From: Nostoc sp. NIES-3756
Lineage (GTDB): Bacteria > Cyanobacteriota > Cyanobacteriia > Cyanobacteriales > Nostocaceae
DNA length: 64,000 bases
Direction of reading: 5' to 3'
Assembly (NCBI RefSeq): GCF_001548375.1
Contig: NZ_AP017295.1
Location: 248,001-312,000, forward strand
The notes under the pieces: generated by a model
Databases searched by the model: none
The model's input: only the letters and a program-made list of their open reading frames with translations
Told to the model about the DNA's origin: nothing
Made by a program: the position numbers and the translations under genes
Part shown: one piece after another, positions 1 through 8,620 of the stretch
How the letters are laid out: each line of letters starts with the position of its first letter
Position numbering within the stretch: position 1 is the stretch's first letter

Positions 1-307
1 TTTTTAAGTTAGTCTGACAATCAGAGATAAAAATCTCTTTCCCTAATTTCCAGCCTCTATATTCCACACAATAAGCTATTGACAATTATTATCATTGATG
101 CGTAGACAACATTCTAATCTATTGCACCATCCTATTTGAGATAAAATTTCAGTATTTTTGGTGAATCTCAACAAAAAATAAATTTTTTCAATATATTTGC
201 CGTCTGTTCACCCTGTAATACTACTGAAAAAGATAATTATTTGACTTGATAAATGTCAAGCATCATTTTAAGATGACTAGGTTAGTGAGAATAGGTAGCA
301 ATAGGCT
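1..307. other. Intergenic region upstream of tonB-like gene
   Basis: No coding sequence is seen. The stretch is AT-rich and is presumably the promoter and leader region of the TonB-like gene that begins at 308. The only recognisable signal is a possible Fur-type box near 81-99, listed separately. Confidence 0.5.
81..99. promoter_or_regulatory. Possible Fur-like iron box
   Basis: The stretch GACAATTATTATCATTGAT resembles the AT-rich repeated hexamer pattern (GATAAT-like units) of Fur boxes. It lies about 210 bases upstream of a TonB-like gene, a family often controlled by iron. The match is imperfect and AT-rich DNA gives such matches by chance, so this is a weak inference. Confidence 0.3.
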
Positions 308-1876
308 ATGACATTTTCCGGCTATAATGTCGAGCAGCGTTCTAAAGAAGTTAAGGCTCTCAAAACTGTTTTGACTTACAGTTTGATTGGCTCAATGACT
401 CTACACGTTGGTGTGCTGGCTTCAGGTATCGGTAATTTTTTCGCAAGAGTGGCGCAAGATCAAGAAGAACCGATAGAAATAGCGATCGTTGATCCTGTAA
501 CTGCGGAAGTAGAAAAACCACCCGAAGAGGTTGTAGAAGAATCGAAAACAGATAGTAGCGCCGGAGGTGGTGGCGGTGGCGGTGGTGGTGGCGGCGGCGG
601 CTCTAGTAGTGAAATTGCCATTGCACCACAGCCAAAAATTACTAACCAGTCACGTCCAGTTCCACAGGTCGTAGAAAACTTCAAAACGCCTCCAGTTCAA
701 CAACAGCCGCAAAAAACTACAGTCCCCATTGAGAAAGCAGAACCAGTTAACAAGCTTTCACAGGAAATTGCTACCGAACCACAAGCACCTACAAAGTCAG
801 CAATTGTTAATCCCTCTACTAATCAAAGTAGTAATAACTTAAGAGAATTATTAAGTGGACTGAGAAATTCTCAAAGCACTCAAGCGAATGTGGGTAGTGG
901 AAATGGTTCTAGTTTGGCTTTAGGCTCTGGTAACGGCATTGGTAACGGTACAGGTAATGGGATTGGCAACGGCATTGGTAACGGCACAGGTAATGGGATT
1001 GGCAACGGTACTGGCAACGGTATAGGTAACGGAACTGGCAACGGTATAGGTAATGGTACAGGTAACGGAACTGGCAATGGCAACGGGTCAGAAAACCGTT
1101 CAACAGTCGCAACTGCTCCAACACCTCCAAAAATTAAGAATCCCGGAAACGGACGTGCTGCTTGCCGCGAGTGTAATGCTAGGTATCCAGATGCCGCGAG
1201 AAAGCGAGGTATTGAAGGTAGAGTAGAAGTAGCTGTTGATACTGATGCTGACGGTAACGTTACTAATGTTAGGGTTGCCCGTTCTAGTGGTAATAGAGAA
1301 CTAGACGAAGAAACCTTAAGACAAGCACGTAATTGGAAACTAAAACCTGCACAGGGTGGTAGACAAGGGGTTGCGATCGCCACTGAATTTGCTTTACAAG
1401 GTTCAAGAAGATATCGCCAAGTCCAAGAACAGAAAAAACGCAGAGAAGCCGAAGCCAGAAATCAACAGACAGCAGCAACTAATACAGATGCTCCCGAAGG
1501 AACGCGCAGACGTAGACGGTTGATAACTACCACTGATGCAAATATTCCTGCTCAAACCTCCACTGAAACCAGAGTCAGACGCACAAGAGAATCTACAGCA
1601 GAGACACCTCGTCAACCATCGACAAATACAAACACAACCTCATCAGTAACTAGAACCAGCACTACTAGAGAAACCTTGCGTCGCCTTCGTCGGGAACGAA
1701 CAACTGATAATTCTGCACAACAAACATCACAAAATACAAATCGACGACGACGCAGAGAAAACGGAACATCTGGTAGTCAAAACAAGCTAAGAGCAACTTT
1801 GCGGAATTTACGTCAACCTACTCAATCACAAACAGCAACACCGCCAGTAAATACTGCTCCTGCAACTCAAGAATAA
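308..1876 (+). CDS. tonB: TonB family energy-transducing protein with glycine/asparagine repeats
   Basis: TonB couples inner-membrane proton motive force (through ExbB/ExbD) to outer-membrane receptors for siderophores and other large ligands. One N-terminal membrane segment (about residues 22-46) is followed by an acidic/proline region, a run of 14 glycines (about residues 86-99), a [12 protein letters not shown] repeat (about 205-262) and a TonB C-terminal domain starting near [18 protein letters not shown] and containing the conserved core ending NWKLKPA. Unusually, about 150 residues rich in Arg, Thr and Gln follow the TonB domain, which is normally at the extreme C terminus. No exbB/exbD is adjacent. 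A terminator follows the gene. The ATG is the first in frame; the Shine-Dalgarno is weak. The TonB domain assignment is firm; the role in a particular uptake system is inferred. Confidence 0.85.
   Translation: MTFSGYNVEQRSKEVKALKTVLTYSLIGSMTLHVGVLASGIGNFFARVAQDQEEPIEIAIVDPVTAEVEKPPEEVVEESKTDSSAGGGGGGGGGGGGGSSSEIAIAPQPKITNQSRPVPQVVENFKTPPVQQQPQKTTVPIEKAEPVNKLSQEIATEPQAPTKSAIVNPSTNQSSNNLRELLSGLRNSQSTQANVGSGNGSSLALGSGNGIGNGTGNGIGNGIGNGTGNGIGNGTGNGIGNGTGNGIGNGTGNGTGNGNGSENRSTVATAPTPPKIKNPGNGRAACRECNARYPDAARKRGIEGRVEVAVDTDADGNVTNVRVARSSGNRELDEETLRQARNWKLKPAQGGRQGVAIATEFALQGSRRYRQVQEQKKRREAEARNQQTAATNTDAPEGTRRRRRLITTTDANIPAQTSTETRVRRTRESTAETPRQPSTNTNTTSSVTRTSTTRETLRRLRRERTTDNSAQQTSQNTNRRRRRENGTSGSQNKLRATLRNLRQPTQSQTATPPVNTAPATQE
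928..1085 (+). repeat. In-gene tandem repeat encoding Gly-Asn-Gly-(Ile/Thr)
   Basis: A degenerate 12/24-base minisatellite (GGTAACGGxAxxGGT-like units) within the TonB-like gene encodes alternating GNGI and GNGT tetrapeptides. Repeat number would be expected to vary between strains by slippage without breaking the frame. Confidence 0.85.
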
Positions 1877-1921
1877 ATAATAGGAATCCAATTTAATTTC
1901 TGCAAAAATATCAGTATTTTT

Positions 1922-1950
1922 AGGGTGGGCAATGCTCACCCTATTTTTTA
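1922..1950 (+). terminator. Intrinsic terminator of tonB-like gene
   Basis: AGGGTGGGC and GCTCACCCT form a 9-bp stem (one G-U) around an AAT loop, followed by TATTTTTTAA. It sits 46 bases after the tonB-like stop codon. Confidence 0.8.
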
Positions 1951-2331
1951 ATACGTCAACTCGCTATAACTAAAAATTTCATACTGATGATATAGCTCTA
2001 ATTAATTTTATTTTTACGAAGGCTCTAAATTTACATGTAAAAAAGGAACTTTTTATTTTATCAGTGGTCTAAGTTGTGAAGTAGGTGATTTCCACTAGTG
2101 CCTGGAAAGATGGCACATTGACTATCTTATATTAATTCATAATTATGACTATACTTCATAAGTTATAGGGCTATTATTTGCAGCCTAATACTTATGAAGT
2201 ATCTTTATTTATTGATGTATTTGTTTAACTAAAACTTTCCTTTTTTTGAATAAAAAAAGGAACTAAATATTTTCAATACTGTCTAAGTAAGTAACAAAAG
2301 AAACAAAAAATTGAGTGGGGAAATAAAGGAT
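1951..2331. other. AT-rich promoter region of SLH protein gene
   Basis: No gene is seen. The region holds a 13-bp inverted repeat (ATACTTCATAAGT at 2151-2163 and its complement at 2190-2202, 26 bases apart), which may be a hairpin or a regulator site. A near-identical motif lies upstream of the gene at 63051. Confidence 0.5.
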
Positions 2332-3576
2332 ATGTTTAATGTAAACCGTTGGCAATCTGGCGCTGCTGCACTCATGGCTTTAAGCGTTACAGCAGGAACT
2401 GTAGCACCTTTTTTAGTAGCTTCTCCATCTTTTGCACAAACTACTTTTTCTGATGTTTCATCTAACTATTGGGCTGCACAGTTTATTCAACAATTGTCAC
2501 AACGAGGCATAATTGCAGGTTTTCCTGATGGTTCATTCCGTCCAGAAGAACCAGTAACTCGCGCTCAATTTGCTGCAATGGTCAATAAGGCTTTCCAGAA
2601 AGCACCACAAAGGCAAGCAATCAGATTCGTTGATGTACCGGGTAACTATTGGGCATCTAGTGCTATTCAACAAGCCTATAGCATTGGATTCTTATCAGGA
2701 TACCCTGGCAACCGCTTTGAGCCTAATCAAGCTATTCCCCGTCAGCAGGTTTTGGTTTCCCTCGCTAATGGTTTAGAATATGCACCCAGTAGTAATGTTG
2801 AAAGCACTCTACAATACTTTAATGATGCAAATAATGTTGCTGGCTATGCGCGTAGTCCTATCGCCGCAGCCACAGAGCAAAAAATTGTGGTGAATTATCC
2901 CAACGTCAATTTTTTAAATCCCACACAAACAGCCACAAGAGCGCAAGTAGCAGCTTTTATTTATCAAGCATTAGTCAGTTCTAATCAAGCCTCTGCCATT
3001 ACTTCACCCTATATTGTCGCTGCTCAACCCACCACCCCTAGAACACCGACAGCTATCACTATTCCCCAAGGAACTGTGATTCCAGTCAAGTATGATAAGG
3101 CTGAGAAAATCCTCGTAACTAAGGATGAAACAGCACCTTTGACACTCACAGTAGACCAAAATGTAGTCACCCAAGAGGGTACTGTAGTAATTCCGGCTGG
3201 TAGTCAGGTAATTGGTCAACTGAAACCAGCTCAAGGTGGTTCACAATTTGTAGCTCAAAGACTAGTTCTAACTACAGGTCAAGAGTATCAACTCAATGCT
3301 AGTTCTGAAGTAATTAACAAAACAGAAACAGTCAAAAAGGGTACTAGCACTGGTGCAATTATTAGAAATACCGTTTTAGGTGCGGGTGCGGCGGCGGCGG
3401 TTTCTGCTGTGACAGGCGATCGCGCGATCGCTACTGAAGAAGTTTTAGGTGGCGCAGCTATAGGCGGGTTAATTGGCTTGTTCTTCGGCAGAAATAGTGT
3501 GGACTTAATCGCCATCGACCCTAACACCGATTTACAAATGACCATCAACGAAAATCTGTTGGTGTCGTTGAAATAG
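2332..3576 (+). CDS. SLH-domain envelope protein
   Basis: A secreted or envelope-anchored protein of 414 residues. The ATG at 2332 (MFNVNRWQSG) is preferred over an in-frame TTG at 2311 because it places a normal signal peptide (hydrophobic segment, cleavage after SPSFA) at the N terminus. S-layer homology modules follow: TFSDVSSNYWAAQFIQQLSQ... with the FPDGSFRPEEPVTRAQFA motif, then a second copy (VDVPGNYWASSAIQQAY) and a third, weaker one. SLH modules bind pyruvylated secondary cell-wall polymers or peptidoglycan. The C-terminal part contains a glycine/alanine-rich stretch (GAGAAAAVSAVTG...GGAAIGGLIGLFFG), resembling glycine-zipper segments. The exact function is unknown. Confidence 0.8.
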   Translation: MFNVNRWQSGAAALMALSVTAGTVAPFLVASPSFAQTTFSDVSSNYWAAQFIQQLSQRGIIAGFPDGSFRPEEPVTRAQFAAMVNKAFQKAPQRQAIRFVDVPGNYWASSAIQQAYSIGFLSGYPGNRFEPNQAIPRQQVLVSLANGLEYAPSSNVESTLQYFNDANNVAGYARSPIAAATEQKIVVNYPNVNFLNPTQTATRAQVAAFIYQALVSSNQASAITSPYIVAAQPTTPRTPTAITIPQGTVIPVKYDKAEKILVTKDETAPLTLTVDQNVVTQEGTVVIPAGSQVIGQLKPAQGGSQFVAQRLVLTTGQEYQLNASSEVINKTETVKKGTSTGAIIRNTVLGAGAAAAVSAVTGDRAIATEEVLGGAAIGGLIGLFFGRNSVDLIAIDPNTDLQMTINENLLVSLK

Positions 3577-3791
3577 TCAACCTTGTGTGAGTTCAACAGT
3601 TTCAAACATCTCTCTTGGTAGGCTATCTATTGCCCACATCTTTCTTAACATCGCTCAAAGTCGAACAGAATAAGGGTTGTGGGCATGGGTAGAGTGGTGA
3701 AGGTTGACAAAACAAAACAAGTATTGGCGGACAGAGCGAACAACAGGCGATAGGCTATACCTAAGTTCTGTTGTTCTTTTGCCTATACTTG
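3576..3791 (+). ncRNA. Candidate structured RNA or structured 3' UTR
   Basis: Two strong nested structures occupy this gene-free stretch. In the first, GTCAACCTT (3576-3584) pairs with AAGGTTGAC (3700-3708), and inside it CTATCTA-T-TGCCCACA (3623-3638) pairs with TGTGGGCA-TGGGTAG (3678-3692). In the second, CAAGTATTGGC (3718-3728) pairs with GCCTATACTTG (3781-3791, one mismatch), and inside it GAACAACAG (3738-3746) pairs perfectly with CTGTTGTTC (3768-3776), followed by TTTT. This suggests either an independent RNA of about 200 nt or a stable 3' UTR of the SLH gene, since the outer stem begins at the last base of its stop codon. A closing stem, large bulge and apical hairpin is a 6S-like layout, but I cannot assign a family. 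Confidence 0.45.
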
Positions 3792-3920
3792 CTTTTCAAT
3801 TATTCCTAATGGTACTCCATTACTTAACACTGCCAGCGTTGAATGTACTTTTAATCCCGACGATTTCCTAGCTCACCAATCGGTAGGAGGGGGGAATAAC
3901 AACTGACAACTGATAACTGA

Positions 3921-4265
3921 CTATTCCTGTGTACTTTGTTGCAGTATGGCATCACAATATTGAATTAAAGTATTAAGGCGATCGCCAATTACATTTAGTC
4001 TTGTTTGTGCAGTTGCAGGTTGTCGCGCTCCTTGCAGAAACATAACATCTACCTCTAAAAGACGTAATTGTTTGCTAATTTCCGTCTTATAAGACTGGAT
4101 ACGCCAATCATCCTCAGCTATAGGTGCAATTTCCTGCCCAAACAATTGCTTTAACGCAGCTAGGCGCTGACGCACTTCCAAAACATCAATTTGTGTGATG
4201 ATCCCCTGACGCAATTCATCTAGTAATATTACTAGACTCTGATATTTTTCAAGATTTAAAGACAT
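3921..4265 (-). CDS. patD: PatD-like small helical protein (heterocyst frequency control family, tentative)
   Basis: A 114-residue soluble, almost entirely helical protein with no signal peptide or membrane segment. The pattern LKQLFGQEI, then a region with SYKTEISKQLRLL, DVMFLQGARQPATAQ and LIQYCDAIL, matches my recollection of the PatD family. PatD in Anabaena affects heterocyst frequency and FtsZ assembly. This is recognition by eye, not a search, so the name is tentative. The gene is convergent with the SLH gene and divergent from the Rel gene. Confidence 0.5.
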   Translation of the reverse strand: MSLNLEKYQSLVILLDELRQGIITQIDVLEVRQRLAALKQLFGQEIAPIAEDDWRIQSYKTEISKQLRLLEVDVMFLQGARQPATAQTRLNVIGDRLNTLIQYCDAILQQSTQE

Positions 4266-4551
4266 CTAGTGCTATTTACGATAGTATTAATGTCAAGAAA
4301 TTTATTTATACAATAAACCATTACGGGCTATTATCAGCATCACCAGCCTCAAGTATTGTCCTGAGGCTGCGTTTGCAATATATATTTTTTTCAAAAATAC
4401 TTTTTTTAAACCCTAAATAGACTACTACCATAGTCTCATAGGGTATGTCACACAATTAATACTGCCCTTATCAGGGTAACAGCATCGCCATCACAAGATG
4501 CTGTTAATTGCATCCATTTCTCAACTATCCACCGATCACCTCTTCTACTGT
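4266..4551. other. Divergent promoter region between patD-like gene and rel
   Basis: An AT-rich spacer of 286 bases that must hold the promoters of both divergent genes. No specific operator is recognised. Confidence 0.4.
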
Positions 4552-6807
4552 ATGAGCAGCATCGCTATTAGTTCCCCAACCGATCTTAGCCTTCCAGAAT
4601 GGCTGAAGAAATGTTTGCGGGATTCATCAACTTACGGCAGCAAAGCGGAAGATGACCGAATATCTAGTGATAACACTTTAATCTGTCGGGCATTTGATTT
4701 TGCTTACCAACTTCATCAGGGACAATATCGCAAATCTGGAGAACTATACATTAGTCATCCCATCGCTGTAGCTGGGCTACTGCGCGATTTAGGGGGCAGT
4801 CCTGCTATGATAGCAGCTGGATTTCTTCATGATGTAGTCGAGGATACAGATGTCACAATTGAAGAAATAGAAGAGCGTTTCGGCCCGGAAGTTAGGCAAT
4901 TAGTCGAGGGTGTAACTAAGCTTTCCAAAATTAACTTTACCAGCAAAAAAGAAAGTCAGGCCGAAAACTTCCGGCGGATGTTTTTGGCGATGGCCCAAGA
5001 TATCCGGGTAATTGTGGTGAAGTTGGCAGACCGTTTGCATAATATGCGAACTCTGCAATATATGTCAGAAGATAGCCGTCGTCGTTCAGCCCAGGAAACA
5101 CGAGATATCTTTGCACCTTTAGCAAATCGTTTGGGTATCTGGCGAATTAAGTGGGAATTAGAAGATTTAGCGTTTAAGAATTTAGAACCGGAAGCGTTTC
5201 GACAGATTCAAAAATATGTATCGGAAAAGCGGGACGCAAGAGAAGAGAAATTAGCCAAAGCTACAGCAATTTTACGCGATCGCCTCCAGCAAGCCGGCAT
5301 TCGATGTTTAGATATTAGTGGTCGTCCTAAGCATCTCTACAGTATTTACCAAAAGATGCAGCGACAGCAAAAAGAATTTAGTGAAATTTATGATTTAGCA
5401 GCGCTACGAATTATTGTTGAGACAAATGAGGAATGTTATCGGGCTTTAGCAGTGGTACATGATGCTTTCCGCCCCATTCCTGGTAGATTTAAAGATTACA
5501 TCGGTCTACCTAAACCTAACCGTTATCAGTCACTACATACAGGCGTTATCGGTTTAACTGGTCGTCCTTTAGAAGTGCAAATTCGCACAATAGAAATGCA
5601 CAGGATTGCTGAATACGGGATTGCTGCTCATTGGAAATATAAGGAAACAGGCGGTTCTAATAGTCAGTTAACCACATCCGATGAAAAGTTTACTTGGTTA
5701 CGCCAATTATTGGAATGGCAAAGTGACCTGAAGGACGCGCAAGAATATTTAGACAGTGTTAAAGATAACTTATTTGAAGATGATGTTTATGTCTTCACTC
5801 CCAAAGGGGATGTGATTCCTTTAAGTCCTGGTTCTACTACTGTAGATTTTGCTTATCATATTCACACAGAAGTCGGCAACCACTGCTCAGGGGCGAGAGT
5901 AAATGGGCGGATGGTTCCCTTATCAAGCAGACTACAAAATGGTGATATTGTAGAAATTATTACCCAAAAGAATAGTCATCCTAGCTTAGATTGGCTCAAC
6001 TTCGTTAGAACTTCAGCAGCGAAGTATCGCATAAAACAATGGTACAAGCGATCGCGGCGGGAAGAAAATGTGGCTCGTGGTCGGGAATTGTTAGAGAAAG
6101 AATTGGGTAAAACAGGTTTAGATAGTCTGTTGAAATCAGAAGCAATGCAGACTGTTTCCGAAAAGTGTAATTATCACAGTTGTGAAGATTTGCTTGCAGG
6201 TTTAGGTTACGGCGAAATCACCTTAAACCTAGCGTTAAATCGCTGGAGAGAAGTAGTGAAATCTCAACAGCCAGTAGTGGATGCGCCCATCATTCTACCA
6301 AAAGAGTCATCCACAACCAAAACACCTACACCTATCACCCGTGCCACAGATTCACCAATTGTAGGTGTAGAAGGGTTAGTTTATCACTTGGCTGGTTGTT
6401 GTACACCAATCCCTGGTGAACCCATTATTGGAGTAGTCACACGGGGTAGAGGAATTTCCATCCATCGCCAAGGGTGTAATAATTTAGAGAATGTAGAATG
6501 CGATCGCCTAGTCCCAGTTAGTTGGAACCCAGGCGCAGAAAATAGAGGTCGTCCGCAAACTTACCCAGTCAATATCCAAATTGAAGCCCTTGACCGTGTG
6601 GGAGTCTTAAAAGATATCTTATCCCGACTCAGCGACCAAGGAATTAATGTCCGTTATGCCCAAGTGAAAACAGCCGTTAACCAACCAGCATTAATGGACT
6701 TGGGTATAGATATACGCGATCGCCCACAACTAGAGCAAGTCTTCATCCAAATCAAAAAAATGAGCGACATCCTCAATATCCGCCGTGTCGGTCAAATTGA
6801 TGAGTAA
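4552..6807 (+). CDS. spoT: Bifunctional (p)ppGpp synthetase/hydrolase (Rel/SpoT type)
   Basis: Makes (p)ppGpp from ATP and GDP/GTP and hydrolyses it, controlling the stringent response. The ATG at 4552 (MSSIAISSPTDL, 751 residues) is preferred; an in-frame ATG at 4498 would add 18 residues unlike the family. Domains in order: an HD hydrolase domain with FLHDVVEDT near residue 92, the synthetase domain with GRFKDYIGLPKPNRYQSLHTG near residues 312-330 and EVQIRT...HRIAEYGIAAHW, a TGS domain (DDVYVFTPKGDVIPL near 410), a Cys/His-containing linker (LAGCCTPIPGEPI) and a C-terminal ACT domain. The RFKD form of the RxKD motif is that of bifunctional enzymes rather than the ExDD of synthetase-only RelA. 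It is probably the single long RSH enzyme. Confidence 0.93.
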   Translation: MSSIAISSPTDLSLPEWLKKCLRDSSTYGSKAEDDRISSDNTLICRAFDFAYQLHQGQYRKSGELYISHPIAVAGLLRDLGGSPAMIAAGFLHDVVEDTDVTIEEIEERFGPEVRQLVEGVTKLSKINFTSKKESQAENFRRMFLAMAQDIRVIVVKLADRLHNMRTLQYMSEDSRRRSAQETRDIFAPLANRLGIWRIKWELEDLAFKNLEPEAFRQIQKYVSEKRDAREEKLAKATAILRDRLQQAGIRCLDISGRPKHLYSIYQKMQRQQKEFSEIYDLAALRIIVETNEECYRALAVVHDAFRPIPGRFKDYIGLPKPNRYQSLHTGVIGLTGRPLEVQIRTIEMHRIAEYGIAAHWKYKETGGSNSQLTTSDEKFTWLRQLLEWQSDLKDAQEYLDSVKDNLFEDDVYVFTPKGDVIPLSPGSTTVDFAYHIHTEVGNHCSGARVNGRMVPLSSRLQNGDIVEIITQKNSHPSLDWLNFVRTSAAKYRIKQWYKRSRREENVARGRELLEKELGKTGLDSLLKSEAMQTVSEKCNYHSCEDLLAGLGYGEITLNLALNRWREVVKSQQPVVDAPIILPKESSTTKTPTPITRATDSPIVGVEGLVYHLAGCCTPIPGEPIIGVVTRGRGISIHRQGCNNLENVECDRLVPVSWNPGAENRGRPQTYPVNIQIEALDRVGVLKDILSRLSDQGINVRYAQVKTAVNQPALMDLGIDIRDRPQLEQVFIQIKKMSDILNIRRVGQIDE

Positions 6808-7310
6808 GAGGTCAATAGTCAACAGTCAACAGGCTTTTGACTATTGACTATGGACTATGGACTAACCACAATAAAATCCCCTGAGTCTCAATCAAAGCCT
6901 GATGAAACTCCAGGGGCAGATTAATTATTTACTTTTACTGTCATCTATCGTAGATATACGTAAGTAGTTAAAATTGATTCCAGTCAAGGCATTTTACCTT
7001 GCCTTCACCCTAATGCTTCTGACTCTGGAAGATGAAACAATTGTTTGAACAAGTGCAATAAACTATACCCCGACGCAGGTATTCGGTGCTTTTGACAGAA
7101 TTTACTGCTACTATCTACTGTATTTAAACTAGATAGAGCAAATCAGTATTTCTTCAAAAGTATCAATAGACTACGATGGGGCGTAGCTCATTGCACTTAC
7201 AAAAATGGTCATAATTAACCATTAAGGTAGTAAATAGTGATTAGTTAGCAATTAAAAGTTAAAAATCAAAAGATTATGACTTTCAATTTTTAATTTTTCC
7301 TGCTGCTCAC
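6808..7310. other. Gene-free spacer between convergent rel and RRM genes
   Basis: No coding sequence is seen. It begins with heptamer repeats (6811-6866) and then an imperfect stem CCCCTGAGT...ACTCCAGGGG (about 6879-6918) without a clear T-run. The rest is AT-rich. Confidence 0.5.
6811..6866. repeat. Short tandem heptamer repeats (AGTCAAC/GGACTAT type)
   Basis: Repeated GTCAATAGTC/AACAGTC units followed by TATTGACTATGGACTATGGACTA, the classical short tandemly repeated repetitive sequences of heterocystous cyanobacteria. They lie just after the rel stop codon. Confidence 0.8.
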
Positions 7311-7811
7311 TTAATTGGTAGCTTGGGCTGCTAGTATTTGCTTCAGCTTTTCTAACTCAGAAGCCCAACGTGGATCAGGCCGAATAGCATCTGAATCATT
7401 AGTTGTAGTCGTCGTAGTTTCACGATGACCACCGCCGCGCCGGGACTTCTTAGAACCTTTATCACGACGGCTACCTTCTTTATTAGTGTTAGGAGCAGGA
7501 TTACCACTAGAAGCACTTGCCGGTTTGGGGGTTGCTTGCTCGTCGCCTTCATCACCTTTTGTGCGAGGTAAGGCTTTTTCTAACTTAATAGGTGTTTCTT
7601 TGAACATTTGACCATTATATTTTTCGATAATTTGGTCAGCTTGTTCATCATTATTGACTGTCAAAAACCCAAAACCACGGCACTTACCTGTTTTACGGTC
7701 TTTGATGAGTTTAGTCGTCACAGCATCGCCTTCTGCGGCAAAAACAGCTTGCAATTCTTGACGATCTATTTCTTCTTTTGGCAAATTGCCTATGTATAGG
7801 CGAATGGACAT
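7311..7811 (-). CDS. RNA-binding protein with one RRM and a charged C-terminal tail
   Basis: Binds RNA through a single RRM at residues 1-82. RNP2 is RLYIGNLP and RNP1 is CRGFGFLTV, both with the aromatic residues needed for stacking on RNA. The remaining 84 residues are low-complexity, with Lys/Arg, a Gly-Gly-Gly segment and a Thr run, ending in a short helix (ELEKLKQILAAQ). This differs from the glycine-rich tail of typical cold-induced Rbp proteins and of the paralogue at 23550. A GGAGG Shine-Dalgarno lies about 9 bases upstream of the ATG. The likely role is post-transcriptional regulation; the targets are unknown. Confidence 0.88.
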   Translation of the reverse strand: MSIRLYIGNLPKEEIDRQELQAVFAAEGDAVTTKLIKDRKTGKCRGFGFLTVNNDEQADQIIEKYNGQMFKETPIKLEKALPRTKGDEGDEQATPKPASASSGNPAPNTNKEGSRRDKGSKKSRRGGGHRETTTTTTNDSDAIRPDPRWASELEKLKQILAAQATN

Positions 7812-8620
7812 GAACTATACCTCCAGAGTTGGATGAACATGGTGAACATGGCAAGGCAATAAATCATTGCTTGGCTTTGACTTTTATGTACTATTGACCA
7901 AGACTGCCGTAAACCAATTTTTTTTACTCCAAACTGTCAACTTATACAATACAGTTTTTTGTTGGGATCAAGCTTGTTTAATCATAGAGCGTACCAACGC
8001 CCAACTACTACCACCTTAATTCTAAAAGTTGTAAATTTATTATTTTACTGCTTAACTACAGTAAAATTTTTTTGCACTTGCCCGCAGAGTTAAATACCAC
8101 TTCTTACATTATCACGGTATTTTCTACGTAGCTAGTTCATCATACACTTTTTTAGCAATAGTATTAGGAAATCGTAGCATAAATCACTGAGATTAGGGGA
8201 TAGGGGAGAGCTAAAAGACGATAAGAAAAAATAATTTACTCATCCTTCCAGTTGGTTTGAAGCCACCTTGCAATATAAATTTCTTTCTCTGGTGAGAAGC
8301 TTTTGCTAATTTGCTTATACCAGCGTAGATATTGCCTGTAGTTTGATAAAGAAACAAAAACCAGCCTATGGCTGGTCGATTTGCTGCTGTGTTGGGAGGA
8401 TACAACATAAATAGGTTGGCGCGAGCAACCAGCTAAATATAACTAAGGTTGTTAGCTGCTTTACTTTGACTGCTTATTATTTATTCTAAAAATTTAACAT
8501 TTTGTAAATTAAATCGCAACCTTTCTTTACATTTTGGTCATTAGTCGTTAGTCAACAGCCAGAAGAGGCAAGGGAGAAGCTTTTTCCCCCTGCTCCCTGC
8601 TCCTTTTTCTCCCTCATCTC
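7812..8620. other. 809-base gap with no clear protein gene
   Basis: A 65-codon minus-strand reading frame (8211-8408) is not convincing, because it crosses a terminator-like hairpin and has no family resemblance. The first half should hold the promoter and leader of the RRM gene. The 8350-8475 segment has RNA-like structure and is listed separately. Confidence 0.5.
8350..8475 (-). ncRNA. Candidate small RNA with anti-Shine-Dalgarno segment
   Basis: Read on the minus strand, a helix AGCTAA/TTAGCT (8457-8452 with 8436-8431) is followed by a hairpin GGTTG/CAACC (8430-8414), a single-stranded stretch containing TCCTCCC (8400-8394), then ACCAGCC-ATA-GGCTGGT (8376-8360) and a TTTTT run: a good intrinsic terminator. 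Upstream, near 8490-8515, AT-rich TTTACA- and TAGAAT-like elements could form a promoter. No large protein gene precedes this terminator. It could be an sRNA pairing with Shine-Dalgarno sequences. I do not see the Yfr1 core motif. Confidence 0.4.

Noticed and set aside
460..684. Minus-strand frame with polyproline
   Set aside because: It is the mirror of the polyglycine tract of the TonB-like gene and has no independent support.
880..1383. Minus-strand 167-codon frame with Pro-Leu repeats
   Set aside because: It is the antisense image of the Gly-Asn repeat and TonB domain.
8211..8408. 65-codon minus-strand frame
   Set aside because: No Shine-Dalgarno, no family, and it crosses a terminator hairpin; the candidate RNA explains the region better.
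8350..8475. Yfr1 small RNA
   Set aside because: The highly conserved ACTCCTCACAC core is absent from the unpaired segment.
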